Below, in pieces: positions 9,532-19,505 of a DNA stretch of 64,000 nucleotides. Under the pieces are notes generated by a model. It had not been told where the DNA came from, did no database searches, and saw only the letters and a program-made list of their open reading frames with translations. Position 1 is the first letter of the stretch; every line of letters begins with the position of its first letter. The position numbers and the translations under genes are program-made. This DNA comes from Brevundimonas vitisensis (GTDB lineage: Bacteria; Pseudomonadota; Alphaproteobacteria; Caulobacterales; Caulobacteraceae): assembly GCF_016656965.1 (NCBI RefSeq), contig NZ_CP067977.1, positions 2,709,501 to 2,773,500 of the forward strand. Reading direction: 5' to 3'.

Positions 9532-9738
9532 TCAAATCGCCAGTCCGCCGCCCACCATGGCTCCCATCAGGGCGGCCATCACGCCGCCACCCACGACGAC
9601 GACCCAACGGGGCAGGGGCATCTCGACCGGGGTCATCGTTTCGAACTGGCGGCTCGGGGACGACCGCCAGGCGATGGCGTCAAAGGCATTGGCCGCGGAC
9701 AAGGAGGGCCGGTGGGGCGTGGATGATGACATTGACAT
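9532..9738 (-). CDS. Small single-pass membrane protein, unknown
   Basis: This 68-aa protein has a hydrophilic N-terminal half and one hydrophobic helix, WVVVVGGGVMAALMGAMVG, at residues 45-63, ending the protein just outside the membrane. It lies 36 bases downstream of the methyltransferase gene on the same strand and ends one base from the dnaB stop. The composition, with Gly/Ala/Met packing in the helix, looks like a real small membrane protein. A 63-codon frame on the opposite strand has no such property. No family is recognised. Confidence 0.55.
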   Translation of the reverse strand: MSMSSSTPHRPSLSAANAFDAIAWRSSPSRQFETMTPVEMPLPRWVVVVGGGVMAALMGAMVGGGLAI

Positions 9739-9774
9739 GACGACCTAACGGCGATCGCCGCAGGGTCGTTCCCG

Positions 9775-10815
9775 TCAGGCCGCGGCGGCCAAGTCGACAG
9801 GCCGGTCCGTCACCACAAACAGATATTCGACATTGCGCAGCCGACCCACCGCTCCGACCTTTTCGCCCTTCGGATTATGAATGCCGATCCGGGCCCCGAC
9901 ATAGCGGGGGCGGGCGATCTCGACGACCTGAACATGGCCGCGTGCGCCCAGCATCTGAACCAAGGTCTCACGGTCCAGATAGCCCTCGTCGTTGAATGAG
10001 ACGATCAGATTGGGGGCTTTCAGCCGATCAATGACAGACTGCAGAGCCGGTCCGATGCCGCGCCGAGAATTAAAGGCGCTTTTGCGCGTCCTGACGTCCA
10101 CACGCTTGTTGGCGATGCCATAGGTCTCGGGTTTGTCCCACAGGACCAGGCTCTCCCAGCAGTGATAGTTGCCCAGATAGGAGTGCTGGTTGTAGGGCGG
10201 GTCCAGATAGACAAGGTCGGCCTCGACCTGTGCCGCCATATCGACCGCATCGCCTTGGGTCGCGACGCAAGGCCCAGTCGTCACGCCGGGCAGTAGCTCG
10301 GGCAAGCGCAGTTCCAAAGGCTTCAAAGCCCGCGCGGCCCAGGTCTTCATATAGGCCATCTGGACACCGGCCGTGGAGTCGACCCGATCGGCTGCCTCCA
10401 TCAGACTGACCAAGGCGATCGCTTCCAGCTCAGGCTCCAGTGCCAGCGTCTCGATCCGGTCACGCATGGCATCGATGCGGGCTCCGTTGTCGGGATGGAA
10501 GTATCGGGCGTCCTCGCAGAAGGCCTTGGTAAACCAGCCCGCCTGTGGGCGCACCTGCCGCAACTCGGCCAGCACCGCCTCTGCGCGTTCCAGCCAGATG
10601 TCGCGATCGGCCTGGACATAGGCCGTGGCCAGGGTGTGGGCATAGGCATTGTGGTCGTTCGACCACACCCGATAACCCTGCGCCTTCATCGCATGGCCGA
10701 CGCGAGCTGTTCCGGAAAAGAGATCGCAGACCCTGCCACCCGCGGGCAGGACGTCGCGAACCGCACCTGTGACATGGCCCAGCAAGGCGCGCTTGGAGCC
10801 GATGTATTTGATCAT
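9775..10815 (-). CDS. Solitary D12-class DNA adenine-N6 methyltransferase
   Basis: This 346-aa protein opens with MIKYIGSKRALLGHV, typical of D12 (Dam/M.MboIIA alpha-class) enzymes that methylate adenine N6 using S-adenosylmethionine. The AdoMet motif I is CDLFSGTARVGHA near residue 30 and the catalytic motif IV is YLDPPYNQHSYLGNYHCWE near residue 205. No restriction endonuclease or specificity gene is adjacent. It sits 9 bases downstream of pyk, so it is probably co-transcribed with a housekeeping gene. This suggests an orphan methylase with an epigenetic or protective role; the recognition sequence cannot be read from the protein. It is distinct from the GANTC enzyme CcrM by motif order and sequence. 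Confidence 0.85.
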   Translation of the reverse strand: MIKYIGSKRALLGHVTGAVRDVLPAGGRVCDLFSGTARVGHAMKAQGYRVWSNDHNAYAHTLATAYVQADRDIWLERAEAVLAELRQVRPQAGWFTKAFCEDARYFHPDNGARIDAMRDRIETLALEPELEAIALVSLMEAADRVDSTAGVQMAYMKTWAARALKPLELRLPELLPGVTTGPCVATQGDAVDMAAQVEADLVYLDPPYNQHSYLGNYHCWESLVLWDKPETYGIANKRVDVRTRKSAFNSRRGIGPALQSVIDRLKAPNLIVSFNDEGYLDRETLVQMLGARGHVQVVEIARPRYVGARIGIHNPKGEKVGAVGRLRNVEYLFVVTDRPVDLAAAA

Positions 10816-10824
10816 CCGGTGCCG

Positions 10825-12267
10825 TTAGCTTTTGCGGGCGCCCTTCGCCTTTGACGGAGCATGAGCCAATCGCAGCAGATTCGCAGCCCCCGGTGCCCCG
10901 AAAGGCGTACCGGCCAGGATCAGGATGCGCTGACCCGGTTGGGCCAGGCCAAACGTCATGGCCCCGCTGACGGCGTCATCAGTGACGTCTTCCAGGCTGG
11001 CAGGCTCCTTGCCCAGACGAGGTTCCAGACCCCAGACGAGGGCCAGTCGGCGCGCGGTTTCCGGCTTGGGTGTCAGGGCCAGCATGGGCTGCAGCGGTCG
11101 CTCGCGTGACATCCGTCGCGCCGTCCCGCCCAAGGTGGTGAACACGACGATACAGGCCGTCGACTGAGCCTCGCCCGCCTTGCGCGCTGCCGCGACCAGG
11201 GCGTCGGCGTCGATGTCATCCATGCCGGCATGCTCGGCATCCATCAGACTGGGCCACAGCGGGTCAGCTTCGACCCGCTCCATGATCCGGTTCATGATGC
11301 CGACCGCTTCCAGCGGATAGTCGCCGGACGCCGTCTCGGCCGACAGCATCAGGGCGTCGGCGCCTTCATAGACGGCATTGGCAACGTCCGAGGCCTCTGC
11401 CCGGGTCGGCGCCGGTGCCGCCGTCATCGATTCCAGCATCTGGGTGGCGACGATCACCGGCACGCCGCGCTGGCGGGCCGCGCGGATGATGGCCTTCTGC
11501 GCGACGGGGACGTCCTCCGGGTTCATTTCCACGCCCAGATCGCCGCGCGCGACCATGACCCCGTCGCAATAGTCCAGAATGCTGTTCAGGTCGGCCAGAG
11601 CCTGGGGCTTTTCGATCTTGGCCAGGCAGGCGGCGCGACCCTTCACGATCTGCTTCAGCTCGGCCATGTCCTCGGCCTTCTGGACGAAGCTGAGCGCGAC
11701 CCAGTCCACGCCGATCCGCAGGGCAAAGGCCAGGTCCTCGCGGTCCTTGGGGGTCAGGGCCGAAACCGGCACGACGGCTTCCGGCACGGCCACGCCCTTG
11801 CGGTCGCTCAGCTTGGAGCCGCTCTCGATCGTGACGTCTGCCCATTCGTCGGTCCGCTCGCCGACGCGCAGCCGCACACGCCCGTCGTCCAGCAACAGCA
11901 GCATGCCGGGCCGCAGAGCCCGGAAAATCTCCGGATGCGGCATCTGAACGCGTGTCTCGTCGCCCGGGGTCGGGTCCAGGTCGAAGCGCATCTTGTGGCC
12001 CGGCTTCACGTCGATCTCGACGTTGGCGAACCGGCCCAGGCGCAGTTTCGGCCCCTGCAGATCGGCCAGCACGCCCAGCGGACGCTGCAGGGCCATCTCG
12101 GCTCCCCGCACAGCCTTCAGGGCGGCCGCATGGTCATCGTGGCTGCCGTGGCTGAAGTTCAGGCGAAAGACATCCACCCCGGCCTCGGCCAGGGCCTTGA
12201 CCATGCCGGGGGCCCGGCTGGCGGGTCCCAGTGTGGCGACGATGCGGGCGCGCCGGGCTCTGATCAT
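10825..12267 (-). CDS. pyk: Pyruvate kinase
   Basis: This enzyme converts phosphoenolpyruvate and ADP to pyruvate and ATP in lower glycolysis. It is 480 aa, of normal size, and begins MIRARRARIVATLGPASRA. Key motifs are FRLNFSHGSHDDH near residue 35, the catalytic-lysine signature CLAKIEKPQALADLN near residue 220, GVMVARGDLGVEM, and VIVATQMLESM. The C-terminal domain (from about residue 340) is complete. It lies 118 bases downstream of ispH and 9 bases upstream of the methyltransferase on the same strand. Confidence 0.96.
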   Translation of the reverse strand: MIRARRARIVATLGPASRAPGMVKALAEAGVDVFRLNFSHGSHDDHAAALKAVRGAEMALQRPLGVLADLQGPKLRLGRFANVEIDVKPGHKMRFDLDPTPGDETRVQMPHPEIFRALRPGMLLLLDDGRVRLRVGERTDEWADVTIESGSKLSDRKGVAVPEAVVPVSALTPKDREDLAFALRIGVDWVALSFVQKAEDMAELKQIVKGRAACLAKIEKPQALADLNSILDYCDGVMVARGDLGVEMNPEDVPVAQKAIIRAARQRGVPVIVATQMLESMTAAPAPTRAEASDVANAVYEGADALMLSAETASGDYPLEAVGIMNRIMERVEADPLWPSLMDAEHAGMDDIDADALVAAARKAGEAQSTACIVVFTTLGGTARRMSRERPLQPMLALTPKPETARRLALVWGLEPRLGKEPASLEDVTDDAVSGAMTFGLAQPGQRILILAGTPFGAPGAANLLRLAHAPSKAKGARKS

Positions 12268-12384
12268 GATCGGGTCCGTTAAGGCAAGGTGATGCGAGCC
12301 GCCGTTGTGCCAACGATTGAGCGGCCGGGTAAGGGCACCCTCCAGAGGCGAAACACGAAGTGACGCAGGTGGAACGCCCGAGGA

Positions 12385-13356
12385 TCAGTTCGTCAGGACG
12401 CGCGGCAGTTTGAAGGTGACGGCCTCGCGTGCGCCGTCGTCTTCGGTCACTTCGGCGTCGAACCGGGTATGGATCGCGGCGATCAGATCTTCGATCAGTC
12501 GCTCCGGGGCCGAGGCTCCGGCCGTGACACCCACGGTTTCCACACCGTCGAACCAGGACCAGTCGATGTGACTGGCATCGTCGATCAGTCGGGCGTCGCG
12601 CGCGCCGGCCTTCAGCGCCACCTCGACCAGGCGGACCGAGTTGGAGGAATTCTGCGATCCAATGACGAGCACCAGGTCGCTGCCATCGGCCAGGCGCTTG
12701 ACCGCTTCCTGCCGATTGGTGGTGGCATAGCAGATGTCCTCCTTGTGCGGCTCGGGCAGTTCGGGGAACCGGGCGCGCAGGACCGACAGAATTTCGGCGG
12801 TGTCATCGACCGACAGGGTGGTCTGGGTGGCATAGGCCAGGGGCGCATCGCCCGGGCGCTGGAAGGTCTGGGCATCTTCCACGGTTTCGACCAGTGTGAT
12901 CGCCCCCGCCGGCAACTGGCCCATGGTCCCGACCACTTCCGGATGGCCAGCGTGGCCGATCAGGATGATGTGGCGTCCCTCGGCATGACGGCGCTCGCAT
13001 TCGACATGCACTTTCGACACGAGGGGGCAGGTGGCGTCCAGAAAGAACATGTCGCGCGCACGCGCTGTATCGGGCACCGACTTGGGCACGCCGTGGGCCG
13101 AAAAGACGACCGGACGATCATCGGGGCACTGGTCCAGCTCGCGCACGAAGACGGCCCCCAGCGATTTGAGCCGCTCCACGACATGGCGATTGTGGACGAT
13201 CTCATGGCGCACATAGACCGGCGCGCCGTATTTCGCGATCGCCCGCTCCACGATCTGAATGGCGCGATCGACCCCGGCACAGAAGCCGCGCGGCGTGGCC
13301 AGACGCACGGTAAGGCTGCGCTTGGGAAAGACGGAGGCCGGTGCATGGAGGGTCAT
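12385..13356 (-). CDS. ispH: 4-hydroxy-3-methylbut-2-enyl diphosphate reductase
   Basis: IspH is the [4Fe-4S] enzyme of the last step of the MEP isoprenoid pathway, giving IPP and DMAPP. The 323-aa protein contains the three cluster cysteines in [24 protein letters not shown] and [11 protein letters not shown], plus [10 protein letters not shown] near residue 235. Residues upstream of [12 protein letters not shown] form a short leader. It is divergent from the secreted protein gene at 13522 and upstream of pyk. Confidence 0.96.
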   Translation of the reverse strand: MTLHAPASVFPKRSLTVRLATPRGFCAGVDRAIQIVERAIAKYGAPVYVRHEIVHNRHVVERLKSLGAVFVRELDQCPDDRPVVFSAHGVPKSVPDTARARDMFFLDATCPLVSKVHVECERRHAEGRHIILIGHAGHPEVVGTMGQLPAGAITLVETVEDAQTFQRPGDAPLAYATQTTLSVDDTAEILSVLRARFPELPEPHKEDICYATTNRQEAVKRLADGSDLVLVIGSQNSSNSVRLVEVALKAGARDARLIDDASHIDWSWFDGVETVGVTAGASAPERLIEDLIAAIHTRFDAEVTEDDGAREAVTFKLPRVLTN

Positions 13357-13521
13357 GGCGACAACCTAGTCGCTGTGCCGGGCGATCGCCACCGCTCACG
13401 CGCGTGCAAGATGAGGTTCTGCGTGTTTGCCGCGCCTCGCTTTAGCCGCTATCAGCGGCGAGCGTATGGACGGCGTGACGACCCCCGTGCGCGTGTCCCT
13501 GGCTGTCGGAATTCTGATTTG

Positions 13522-14202
13522 ATGCGTCGCGCCCTTTTCGCCTCCCTCGCCGTGATGACTGTGGCGGCCGCCCTGCCTGCTGCTGCCCAGGCCCAGGTCC
13601 CTGGCCAGACGCCGGACCAGCGTGGCCGGCCCACCCAGGACGCCGAGCCCGCCGAGCGGTCGCGGGCCCCCCGTATCGCGCCGCTGCGCCGACAGCCGAA
13701 CGCGGGGCCGTGCCCCTATGTCAAAATCCTGTACGACGCGGCACGCTTCGTGGAGATCGCAGGCGATGGCCGCGCTGCGGCCTCGAACATCGGCTACACC
13801 GGCGAGATCGAGGGTCTGTCGTCCGGCTGCGCCTATCAGTCCGACGAGCCGATCACCGTGCACGTCGATCTGCTGTTCAATCTGGGCCGCGGACCGCAGG
13901 CTCAGGGTGACAGCCGGACCTATCGCTACTGGATCGCCGTGACGGAGCGGAACCGCGCTGTCCTCGCCAAGGAATATTTCGATCTGCCCGTGACTTTCGA
14001 AGGTGCGGACCGCACCTCCGTCACCGAAGAGCGGGTGATCGTGATCCCTCGCGCCGGCATCGAGACCAGCGGCGCGAATTTCGAAGTTCTGGTCGGTTTC
14101 GACGTGACGCCTGAAATGGCCGAGTTCAACCGCAGCGGCAGCCGCTTCCGTGTGACCGCCGGTCAAAGCCCCGCGCCCGCCGCCACGCCCCCGGCCCAAT
14201 GA
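13522..14202 (+). CDS. Secreted protein of unknown function, coupled to argS
   Basis: This 226-aa protein begins [25 protein letters not shown], a good Sec signal peptide with cleavage near residue 23-25. A Pro/Gln/Arg-rich linker follows, then a compact domain from [17 protein letters not shown] to the [16 protein letters not shown] region, and a Pro/Ala tail. Cys residues in GPCPY and SSGCAYQ may pair. The frame extends upstream antisense to ispH, but that part is rejected because the signal peptide marks the start. It overlaps argS by 4 bases (ATGA), so the two are translationally coupled. Such exported proteins next to argS occur in Caulobacterales; no function is known to me. Confidence 0.85.
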   Translation: MRRALFASLAVMTVAAALPAAAQAQVPGQTPDQRGRPTQDAEPAERSRAPRIAPLRRQPNAGPCPYVKILYDAARFVEIAGDGRAAASNIGYTGEIEGLSSGCAYQSDEPITVHVDLLFNLGRGPQAQGDSRTYRYWIAVTERNRAVLAKEYFDLPVTFEGADRTSVTEERVIVIPRAGIETSGANFEVLVGFDVTPEMAEFNRSGSRFRVTAGQSPAPAATPPAQ

Positions 14203-16001
14203 CCGACCTGCGATCGTCTCTGAGCGAAGCGGTCAGCGCCGCCTTCGCCGCCGAAGGCGTGGCCACGGCGCTGGCGCGCGTGAGCGCATCCGACCGTCCG
14301 GACCTGGCCGATTTTCAATCCAACGGGGCCCTGGCCGCCGCCAAGGCCCTGGGCACCAATCCGCGTGAGCTGGCTGGAAAGATCGCCGAGCGACTGGCAG
14401 GCGATCCGCAACTGGTTTCGGTCGAGATCGCCGGACCGGGCTTCATCAATATGAAGGTCGCCGATACCGCCCTGTCGGCGCGGGCGGCCGAGGTGGCGCA
14501 AGACACCGCCCTGGCAGGAGCCTCGGCGGTCGAGACGCCGCGCCGGGTGGTGATCGACTATGCGGGGCCGAATGTGGCCAAGCCGATGCACGTCGGCCAT
14601 CTGCGGTCGTCCATCATCGGCGAGAGCCTGAAGCGGCTGTTCCGGTTCCGTGGCGATACCGTCTGGGGTGATGCCCACTTCGGCGACTGGGGCTTCCAGA
14701 TGGGCCTGCTGATCGTGGCCTGCGCCGACGAAGGCCTGGCCGATGGTTTCACCGTCGAAGGCGATGGCCCTTTCCCGGCCGAAAGCCCGGTCAGCCTGGA
14801 CGATCTGGAGCGGCTCTATCCGCTGACCGCCGCGCGCGCCAAGGAAGACCCGGCATTCCGTGACCGCGCCCGCAAGGCGACGGCAGAACTGCAATCCGGG
14901 CGTCCCGGCTATCGGGCGTTGTGGACCCATTTCGTGGCCGTCAGCCGCACGGCCCTGGAGCGCGAGTTCGGGGCTCTGGGTGTAACCTTCGACCTGTGGA
15001 ACGGCGAGTCGGATGCCGACCCCCTGATCCCTGAAATGGTCGCCGAGCTGGAGGCCAAGGGCCTGCTGGTCGAGGACCAGGGCGCTCGGGTGATCCACGT
15101 CGCGCGCGAAGGCGAGACCAAGAAGAAGAAGCTGGACGACGGCACCGTTGTGGTGCGGCCCAGCCCCGACCCCTTGCTGGTCGTGTCGTCTGAAGGGTCG
15201 GCCATGTATGGCACGACGGATCTAGCGACCATCCTGGACCGGCGCCGACAGTTCGATTTCGACTTGATCCTGTATTGCGTCGATCAGCGTCAGGGCGACC
15301 ATTTCGAACAGGTGTTCCGCGCTGCCTATCTGGCCGGCTATGCCCAGCCGGGGCAGTTGGAGCATGCGGCCAACGGCACGATGAACGGTGCCGACGGCAA
15401 GCCGTTCAAGACCCGGGCGGGCGGCGTGCTGAAACTGCATGACCTGATCACCCAGGCTCTGGAAAAGGCCCGCGAACGGCTGACCGAAGCGCAGCTGGGC
15501 ACCGATCTGACGCCCGAGGCTTTCGAGGCGATCGCCCATCAGGTCGCCGTGGCCGCGCTGAAGTTCGCCGAGCTGTCGAACAGCCGAACCACCAGCTATG
15601 TCTTCGACCTGGACCGGTTCATGAGCTTCGAGGGGCGGACCGGACCCTATCTGCTGTACCAGGCGGTGCGCATTAAATCCCTGCTGCGCAAGGCCTCGGA
15701 GCAGGGTCTGTCGCCCGGACCGATCGTCGTAGCCGAGGCGGCCGAGCGTGATCTGGCCCTGACGCTGGATGCCTTCGATGCCGCGGTCGCCGATGCCTAT
15801 GAGAAGCGCAGCCCGCATCTGATCGCCGAGCATGCCTATCGGCTGGCCCAGTCCTTTTCGAAATTCTATGCGGCCTGCCCGATCCTGGTCGCGCCGGATG
15901 CGGCCGTGAAAGCCTCCCGCCTGGCCCTTGCGGCGGCGGCGCTGCATCAGTTGGAGACGGCGCTGGACCTGCTGGGGATCACGGTGCCCGACCGGATGTA
16001 G
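14199..16001 (+). CDS. argS: Arginyl-tRNA synthetase
   Basis: This class I synthetase charges tRNA-Arg. It is 600 aa and begins [20 protein letters not shown] with the N-terminal Add1 domain. The HIGH signature is [20 protein letters not shown] near residue 130, and the KMSKS region is degenerate ([12 protein letters not shown]), as is common in this enzyme. The anticodon-binding DALR domain ends at [10 protein letters not shown], the conserved ArgS C-terminus. It overlaps the upstream exported-protein gene by 4 bases. Confidence 0.97.
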   Translation: MTDLRSSLSEAVSAAFAAEGVATALARVSASDRPDLADFQSNGALAAAKALGTNPRELAGKIAERLAGDPQLVSVEIAGPGFINMKVADTALSARAAEVAQDTALAGASAVETPRRVVIDYAGPNVAKPMHVGHLRSSIIGESLKRLFRFRGDTVWGDAHFGDWGFQMGLLIVACADEGLADGFTVEGDGPFPAESPVSLDDLERLYPLTAARAKEDPAFRDRARKATAELQSGRPGYRALWTHFVAVSRTALEREFGALGVTFDLWNGESDADPLIPEMVAELEAKGLLVEDQGARVIHVAREGETKKKKLDDGTVVVRPSPDPLLVVSSEGSAMYGTTDLATILDRRRQFDFDLILYCVDQRQGDHFEQVFRAAYLAGYAQPGQLEHAANGTMNGADGKPFKTRAGGVLKLHDLITQALEKARERLTEAQLGTDLTPEAFEAIAHQVAVAALKFAELSNSRTTSYVFDLDRFMSFEGRTGPYLLYQAVRIKSLLRKASEQGLSPGPIVVAEAAERDLALTLDAFDAAVADAYEKRSPHLIAEHAYRLAQSFSKFYAACPILVAPDAAVKASRLALAAAALHQLETALDLLGITVPDRM

Positions 16002-16066
16002 CTTTTGCGTCACGGACTCCGGCCGCAAGGTCTGGTTAACCTTTGCCTTGGGCAGAGGGGCTGGGC

Positions 16067-16840
16067 ATGGCGGTCAAGGGTTCGGGGCAGAAGCGCGACG
16101 GGCGGGACGGCTTCGTCCTGGCCGATCTGACGCCGCCGTTCCTGAAGAAGCGGGCCGCCTTCTATATCGACGGGTTCAACCTGCATCATTCGATCCTGGA
16201 CCTGGGCCAGCGCGAGCTGCTGTGGCTGGATCTGTCGGCGCTGGGCCGGTTGCTGATCGCGCGCAACGAGCGGCTGGTCGGCACGGTCTGGGTCAGTGCC
16301 CACAGACCCCAGAAGCGGGACCGGATGACCGCCCTATACGCCTATGAGCAGGCGCTGCGGGGGCGGGGGGTGCGCTGCCTGATGGGCCATTTCGTCCTGC
16401 ACGGCGATCATTGCCATGCCTGCGGGCATCAGTGGATGGACGCCACCGAAAAGCAGAGCGACGTGAACCTGGCCCTGGCCGTCGCCGCAGACGCCGCCGC
16501 CGATCGCTTCGATGTGGCCTACATTCTGACGACGGACGGCGACCATGCCGCCACCGCCCGGTTCCTGAAGGAGGGGTATCCGCACAAGCGGGTCATCACC
16601 GTCGCTCCGCCCGGCCGTCATCACAACCGCCAGATCCTGCCGTGGTGTGACGACAGGATTTCGATCGAGCGACGCATGCTGGAACGCGCCGCCCTGCCGG
16701 ACCGCGTGAAGTCCGGCCGCATCTGGGTCGAGCGGCCCCAAAGTTGGCGACCGCGCGATCCGATCCTGGACGCCCCGCCGCCCAGCCCGCCACCTGCGGG
16801 GTCCAAGCCTCGACATCTACGACTGGTGGTGTCCAATTAG
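16067..16840 (+). CDS. NYN (PIN-like) domain protein
   Basis: This 257-aa protein (start MAVKGSGQK, preceded by AGAGGGG) contains a NYN/PIN-like nuclease fold: AAFYIDGFNLHHSI supplies the first Asp and Asn, and KQSDVNLALAVAADA and YILTTDGDHAATA supply further acidic residues expected at a metal site. HGDHCHACGHQWMD near residue 115 adds a CxxC-type His/Cys cluster that may bind zinc. NYN proteins are usually RNases. The C-terminus is Pro-rich. It sits between argS and the adenine deaminase gene on the same strand; the RNA target is unknown. Confidence 0.8.
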   Translation: MAVKGSGQKRDGRDGFVLADLTPPFLKKRAAFYIDGFNLHHSILDLGQRELLWLDLSALGRLLIARNERLVGTVWVSAHRPQKRDRMTALYAYEQALRGRGVRCLMGHFVLHGDHCHACGHQWMDATEKQSDVNLALAVAADAAADRFDVAYILTTDGDHAATARFLKEGYPHKRVITVAPPGRHHNRQILPWCDDRISIERRMLERAALPDRVKSGRIWVERPQSWRPRDPILDAPPPSPPPAGSKPRHLRLVVSN

Positions 16841-16863
16841 GGGCCCGAACGAAAGAGCCCCCG

Positions 16864-17871
16864 ATGACCATGGACGCCTATATCGCCGACCTGCCCAAGG
16901 CCGAGCTGCACCTGCATATCGAAGGCAGTCTGGAGCCCGAGCTGATGTTCGAGCTGGCGCGGCGTAATCGCGTCGCCATCCCGTTCGACACCGTCGAGGC
17001 GGTGCGTGCCGCCTATGATTTCTCCAACCTTCAGGACTTCCTCGACATCTATTATGCGGGGGCCGAGGTCCTGCGGACGGAACAGGATTTCCAAGATCTG
17101 GCCCTGGCCTATTTCCGGCGCGCGGCGGCGGACCGGGTGCGCCATGCGGAGATCTTCTTTGACCCCCAGACCCACACTGACCGTGGCATTCCGTTTCAGG
17201 TGGTGATCGAGGGTCTGACCTCAGGCATGGCCGCGGCCAGGACCGAGCTGGATGTCTCGTCGCAGCTGATCCTGTGCTTCCTGCGCCACCTGGACGAAGA
17301 CGCGGCCCAGGCCACCTTGAGTGCCGCCGAGCCCTGGCTGGACCGGATTGCCGGGGTTGGACTGGACTCGTCCGAAGTGGGTCATCCGCCCTCCAAATTC
17401 CAGCGCGTCTTCGATCGGGCCGGGGCCATGGGTCTGAAGCGCGTCGCCCATGCGGGAGAGGAGGGCCCGCCTGCCTATGTGTGGGAGGCGCTGGATCTGC
17501 TCAAGATCGACCGGATGGACCACGGCAATCGTTCCATGGAGGACGAGGCCCTGATCCAGCGGCTGGCGGCCTCTGGCATGACGCTGACCGTCTGTCCGCT
17601 GTCGAACCTGAAACTGTGCGTGGTCGATGACCTGGCCAAACACCCGGTGCCGGAGATGCTGCGCCGGGGCCTGCACGTGACGCTGAATTCGGACGATCCG
17701 GCCTATTTCGGCGGCTATGTGAACGACAACTACCGGGCCCTGGCGGCGGCGGTCGGCCTGACGCGCGAACAGGTGACCCAGCTGGCCCGCAACAGTTTCG
17801 AAGGGGCCTTCCTGAGCCCCGGCGAAAAGATCGCTCGCCTGGCCGAGATCGACGCCTACGCCGCCCGCTGA
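16864..17871 (+). CDS. Adenine deaminase / adenosine deaminase-family enzyme (adenine-type)
   Basis: This zinc amidohydrolase of 335 aa starts MTMDAYIADLPKAELHLHIEG. The metal ligands are HLH (His16, His18), HAGEE near residue 200 and NSDDPAYFGG near residue 280. The loop GLDSSEVGHPPSKFQRVF replaces the GDE-type loop of true adenosine deaminases; in the Aah1/PA0148 group this loop goes with deamination of free adenine to hypoxanthine. I therefore prefer adenine deaminase for purine salvage, with adenosine deaminase as the alternative. It lies 23 bases after the NYN gene. Confidence 0.88.
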   Translation: MTMDAYIADLPKAELHLHIEGSLEPELMFELARRNRVAIPFDTVEAVRAAYDFSNLQDFLDIYYAGAEVLRTEQDFQDLALAYFRRAAADRVRHAEIFFDPQTHTDRGIPFQVVIEGLTSGMAAARTELDVSSQLILCFLRHLDEDAAQATLSAAEPWLDRIAGVGLDSSEVGHPPSKFQRVFDRAGAMGLKRVAHAGEEGPPAYVWEALDLLKIDRMDHGNRSMEDEALIQRLAASGMTLTVCPLSNLKLCVVDDLAKHPVPEMLRRGLHVTLNSDDPAYFGGYVNDNYRALAAAVGLTREQVTQLARNSFEGAFLSPGEKIARLAEIDAYAAR

Positions 17872-17876
17872 CCCTG

Positions 17877-17986
17877 TCTCCTCCCTGTCGCGTAGCGATG
17901 GGGAGGGGGGTCTTCAGTGCCAGTGCTGGGGAAAGGACCCCTCCACCACTTCGTGGTCCCCCTCCCCATCGCTGATGGGGAGGAGA
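17877..17986. repeat. Interspersed palindromic repeat element between adenine deaminase and flgH
   Basis: The element starts TCTCCTCCCTGTCGC and ends CATCGCTGATGGGGAGGAGA, so its outer ends are inverted copies. An inner palindrome, CCACCACTTCGTGG, lies at 17943-17956. It fills the gap between the converging adenine deaminase and flgH genes and matches the plan of the element at 61226-61374. It probably serves as a bidirectional terminator or is a passive repeat. Confidence 0.75.
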
Positions 17987-17999
17987 CGTGCCACCCCCG

Positions 18000-18734
18000 T
18001 CAGAACGGGCTGAAGCGCTCCACCAGGGACTGGGCGGCGGGAGTGGCCTGCATCCGGCTGATGTCGCCGCGGCCGCCGTAGCTGATGCGAGCTTCGGCGA
18101 TCTGGGTGTGGGAGACGGTGTTGCCCGACGAGATGTCCTCAGGCCGCACGATGCCCGCGACGGTCAGCTCGCGGATTTCGCGGTTGGTGCGCACTTCTTG
18201 CCGACCCTGGATCACCAGATTGCCGTTGGGCAGCACGGCGGTGACCACGGCGGCGATGGTCAGGCTGACCCGCTCCGACCGGCTGACGCTGCCCGATCCG
18301 GCGGCATTGGACTGGCCTTCCAGTCCAACCAGATTGGCCGGGTCGAAGCCGCCCGGAAAGGCTTGCCCCAGGCTGTTTTCAAGTCCGAAGAAGTTGGTGA
18401 CGCCGCCTGACATTTCGTTGGTGCGGGCGCGCTGGGTCGAGTTCGAGGTCTGGGCGCGGTCGTCGATGTCGATATTGACGGTCAGGATGTCACCGACGCG
18501 GCGGGCGCGCTGGTCGCCGAAGAAGCTGCGGGCTCCGGTGCGCCACAGGCTGTTGGCGCTGGCCGGGCGATCCTCGGGCGCGGGCAGATAGGTCTGCTGC
18601 ACCGGGACCAGTGCCGCCGGATAGCCGATCGGGGCCAGCTCGGGCCCGCGGACGGTCTCCAGCGCGGTGGAACAGGCCCCCAGCGAAATGGCGGAAATCA
18701 GCAGGATGGAGACGTTCTGGATGACAGGGCGCAT
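18000..18734 (-). CDS. flgH: Flagellar L-ring protein FlgH
   Basis: FlgH forms the outer-membrane L-ring bushing of the flagellar rod. The 244-aa protein has a lipoprotein signal with lipobox SLGAC (Cys21). The family core includes SLWRTGARSFFGDQRARRVGDILTV (read here as two parts, SLWRTGARSFFGDQ and RRVGDILTVNI), LPNGNLVIQGRQEVRTN and IRPED-like GIVRPEDISSGNTV. It is the last gene of flgF-flgG-flgA-flgH. Confidence 0.96.
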   Translation of the reverse strand: MRPVIQNVSILLISAISLGACSTALETVRGPELAPIGYPAALVPVQQTYLPAPEDRPASANSLWRTGARSFFGDQRARRVGDILTVNIDIDDRAQTSNSTQRARTNEMSGGVTNFFGLENSLGQAFPGGFDPANLVGLEGQSNAAGSGSVSRSERVSLTIAAVVTAVLPNGNLVIQGRQEVRTNREIRELTVAGIVRPEDISSGNTVSHTQIAEARISYGGRGDISRMQATPAAQSLVERFSPF

Positions 18735-18746
18735 GGGAACTGGATC

Positions 18747-19505
18747 CTAGCGTGATGCGAAAAGACTGGGGTTGGCTCGGGCGGCGGCGGCACCAGGGCC
18801 GGTGACGGCTTCGCCCGGACCGACCGCGACCGCGTCGATGGTGCGGCCCGACTGAAGATTCAGGACGGGAAGAGGCTCACCGGCAGCGGCGTCGCGAGTG
18901 GCGCGGCCGGTCACGGTCAGGGTCACGCCATCGGCGATGAAGGACACCTGCACCATGTCGTTTCGTGCGATCACCTGGGGCGCGGTCAGGTCGCGGATGG
19001 CCACAGGGGTTCCGGCGCGCAGGGCCCGCCGTGCAGACAGGCCGATGACTGTCTCGGCATCCTGGGGTCCGGCCCCTGCCGCCTGATGGGCCTGGACCGT
19101 AGTCCAGACGACGTCTTCGGGCTGGACCACCTCGCCGGCGGCCAGGCTGCGAGCGTAGGTCAGGACCTCGACCGTCTGGCCGCGTCGGGCAGCAGCCGCG
19201 GGCGACGCAGCGGACGCGCCGCCCGAACTGACGCCCTGACGCACGATGACACGGCGCAGGCCCTGCGGATTGGACCAGACGAGCCCGGACTGGCGCGCCG
19301 CTGCCTGGAGCAGGCCGGCATCCAGCACCACGGTCGGGCCGGTGCGGGTGGCGACCACCACGCCCGATGCGGATCCCGCGCCTTCGAACAACTCGCCCAG
19401 TGTGACCCGGCCGTCGTCGTCCATCGGGGCCGCAAACAAGGTGACCGGATCGGCCAGGACCGGGGTGGCAAAGGCGGCCAGGGCTGCCAGCAGAAGCGCG
19501 CGCAT
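18747..19505 (-). CDS. flgA: Flagellar P-ring assembly chaperone FlgA
   Basis: FlgA is a periplasmic chaperone for P-ring (FlgI) assembly. The 252-aa protein starts MRALLLAALAAFATPVLADP, a Sec signal peptide. The SAF-like region runs from YARSLAAGEVVQPEDVVWT to LRAGTPVAIRDLTAPQVIARND, followed by the C-terminal ChapFlgA domain with VQVSFIADGVTLTVTGRA. Its ATG overlaps the flgG stop by one base (TGATG), indicating coupling. The P-ring gene flgI itself is not in this window. Confidence 0.94.
   Translation of the reverse strand: MRALLLAALAAFATPVLADPVTLFAAPMDDDGRVTLGELFEGAGSASGVVVATRTGPTVVLDAGLLQAAARQSGLVWSNPQGLRRVIVRQGVSSGGASAASPAAAARRGQTVEVLTYARSLAAGEVVQPEDVVWTTVQAHQAAGAGPQDAETVIGLSARRALRAGTPVAIRDLTAPQVIARNDMVQVSFIADGVTLTVTGRATRDAAAGEPLPVLNLQSGRTIDAVAVGPGEAVTGPGAAAARANPSLFASR

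Noticed and set aside
12469..13521. Upstream extension of the secreted-protein frame across ispH
   Set aside because: It is antisense to ispH, and the signal peptide at 13522 defines the real start.
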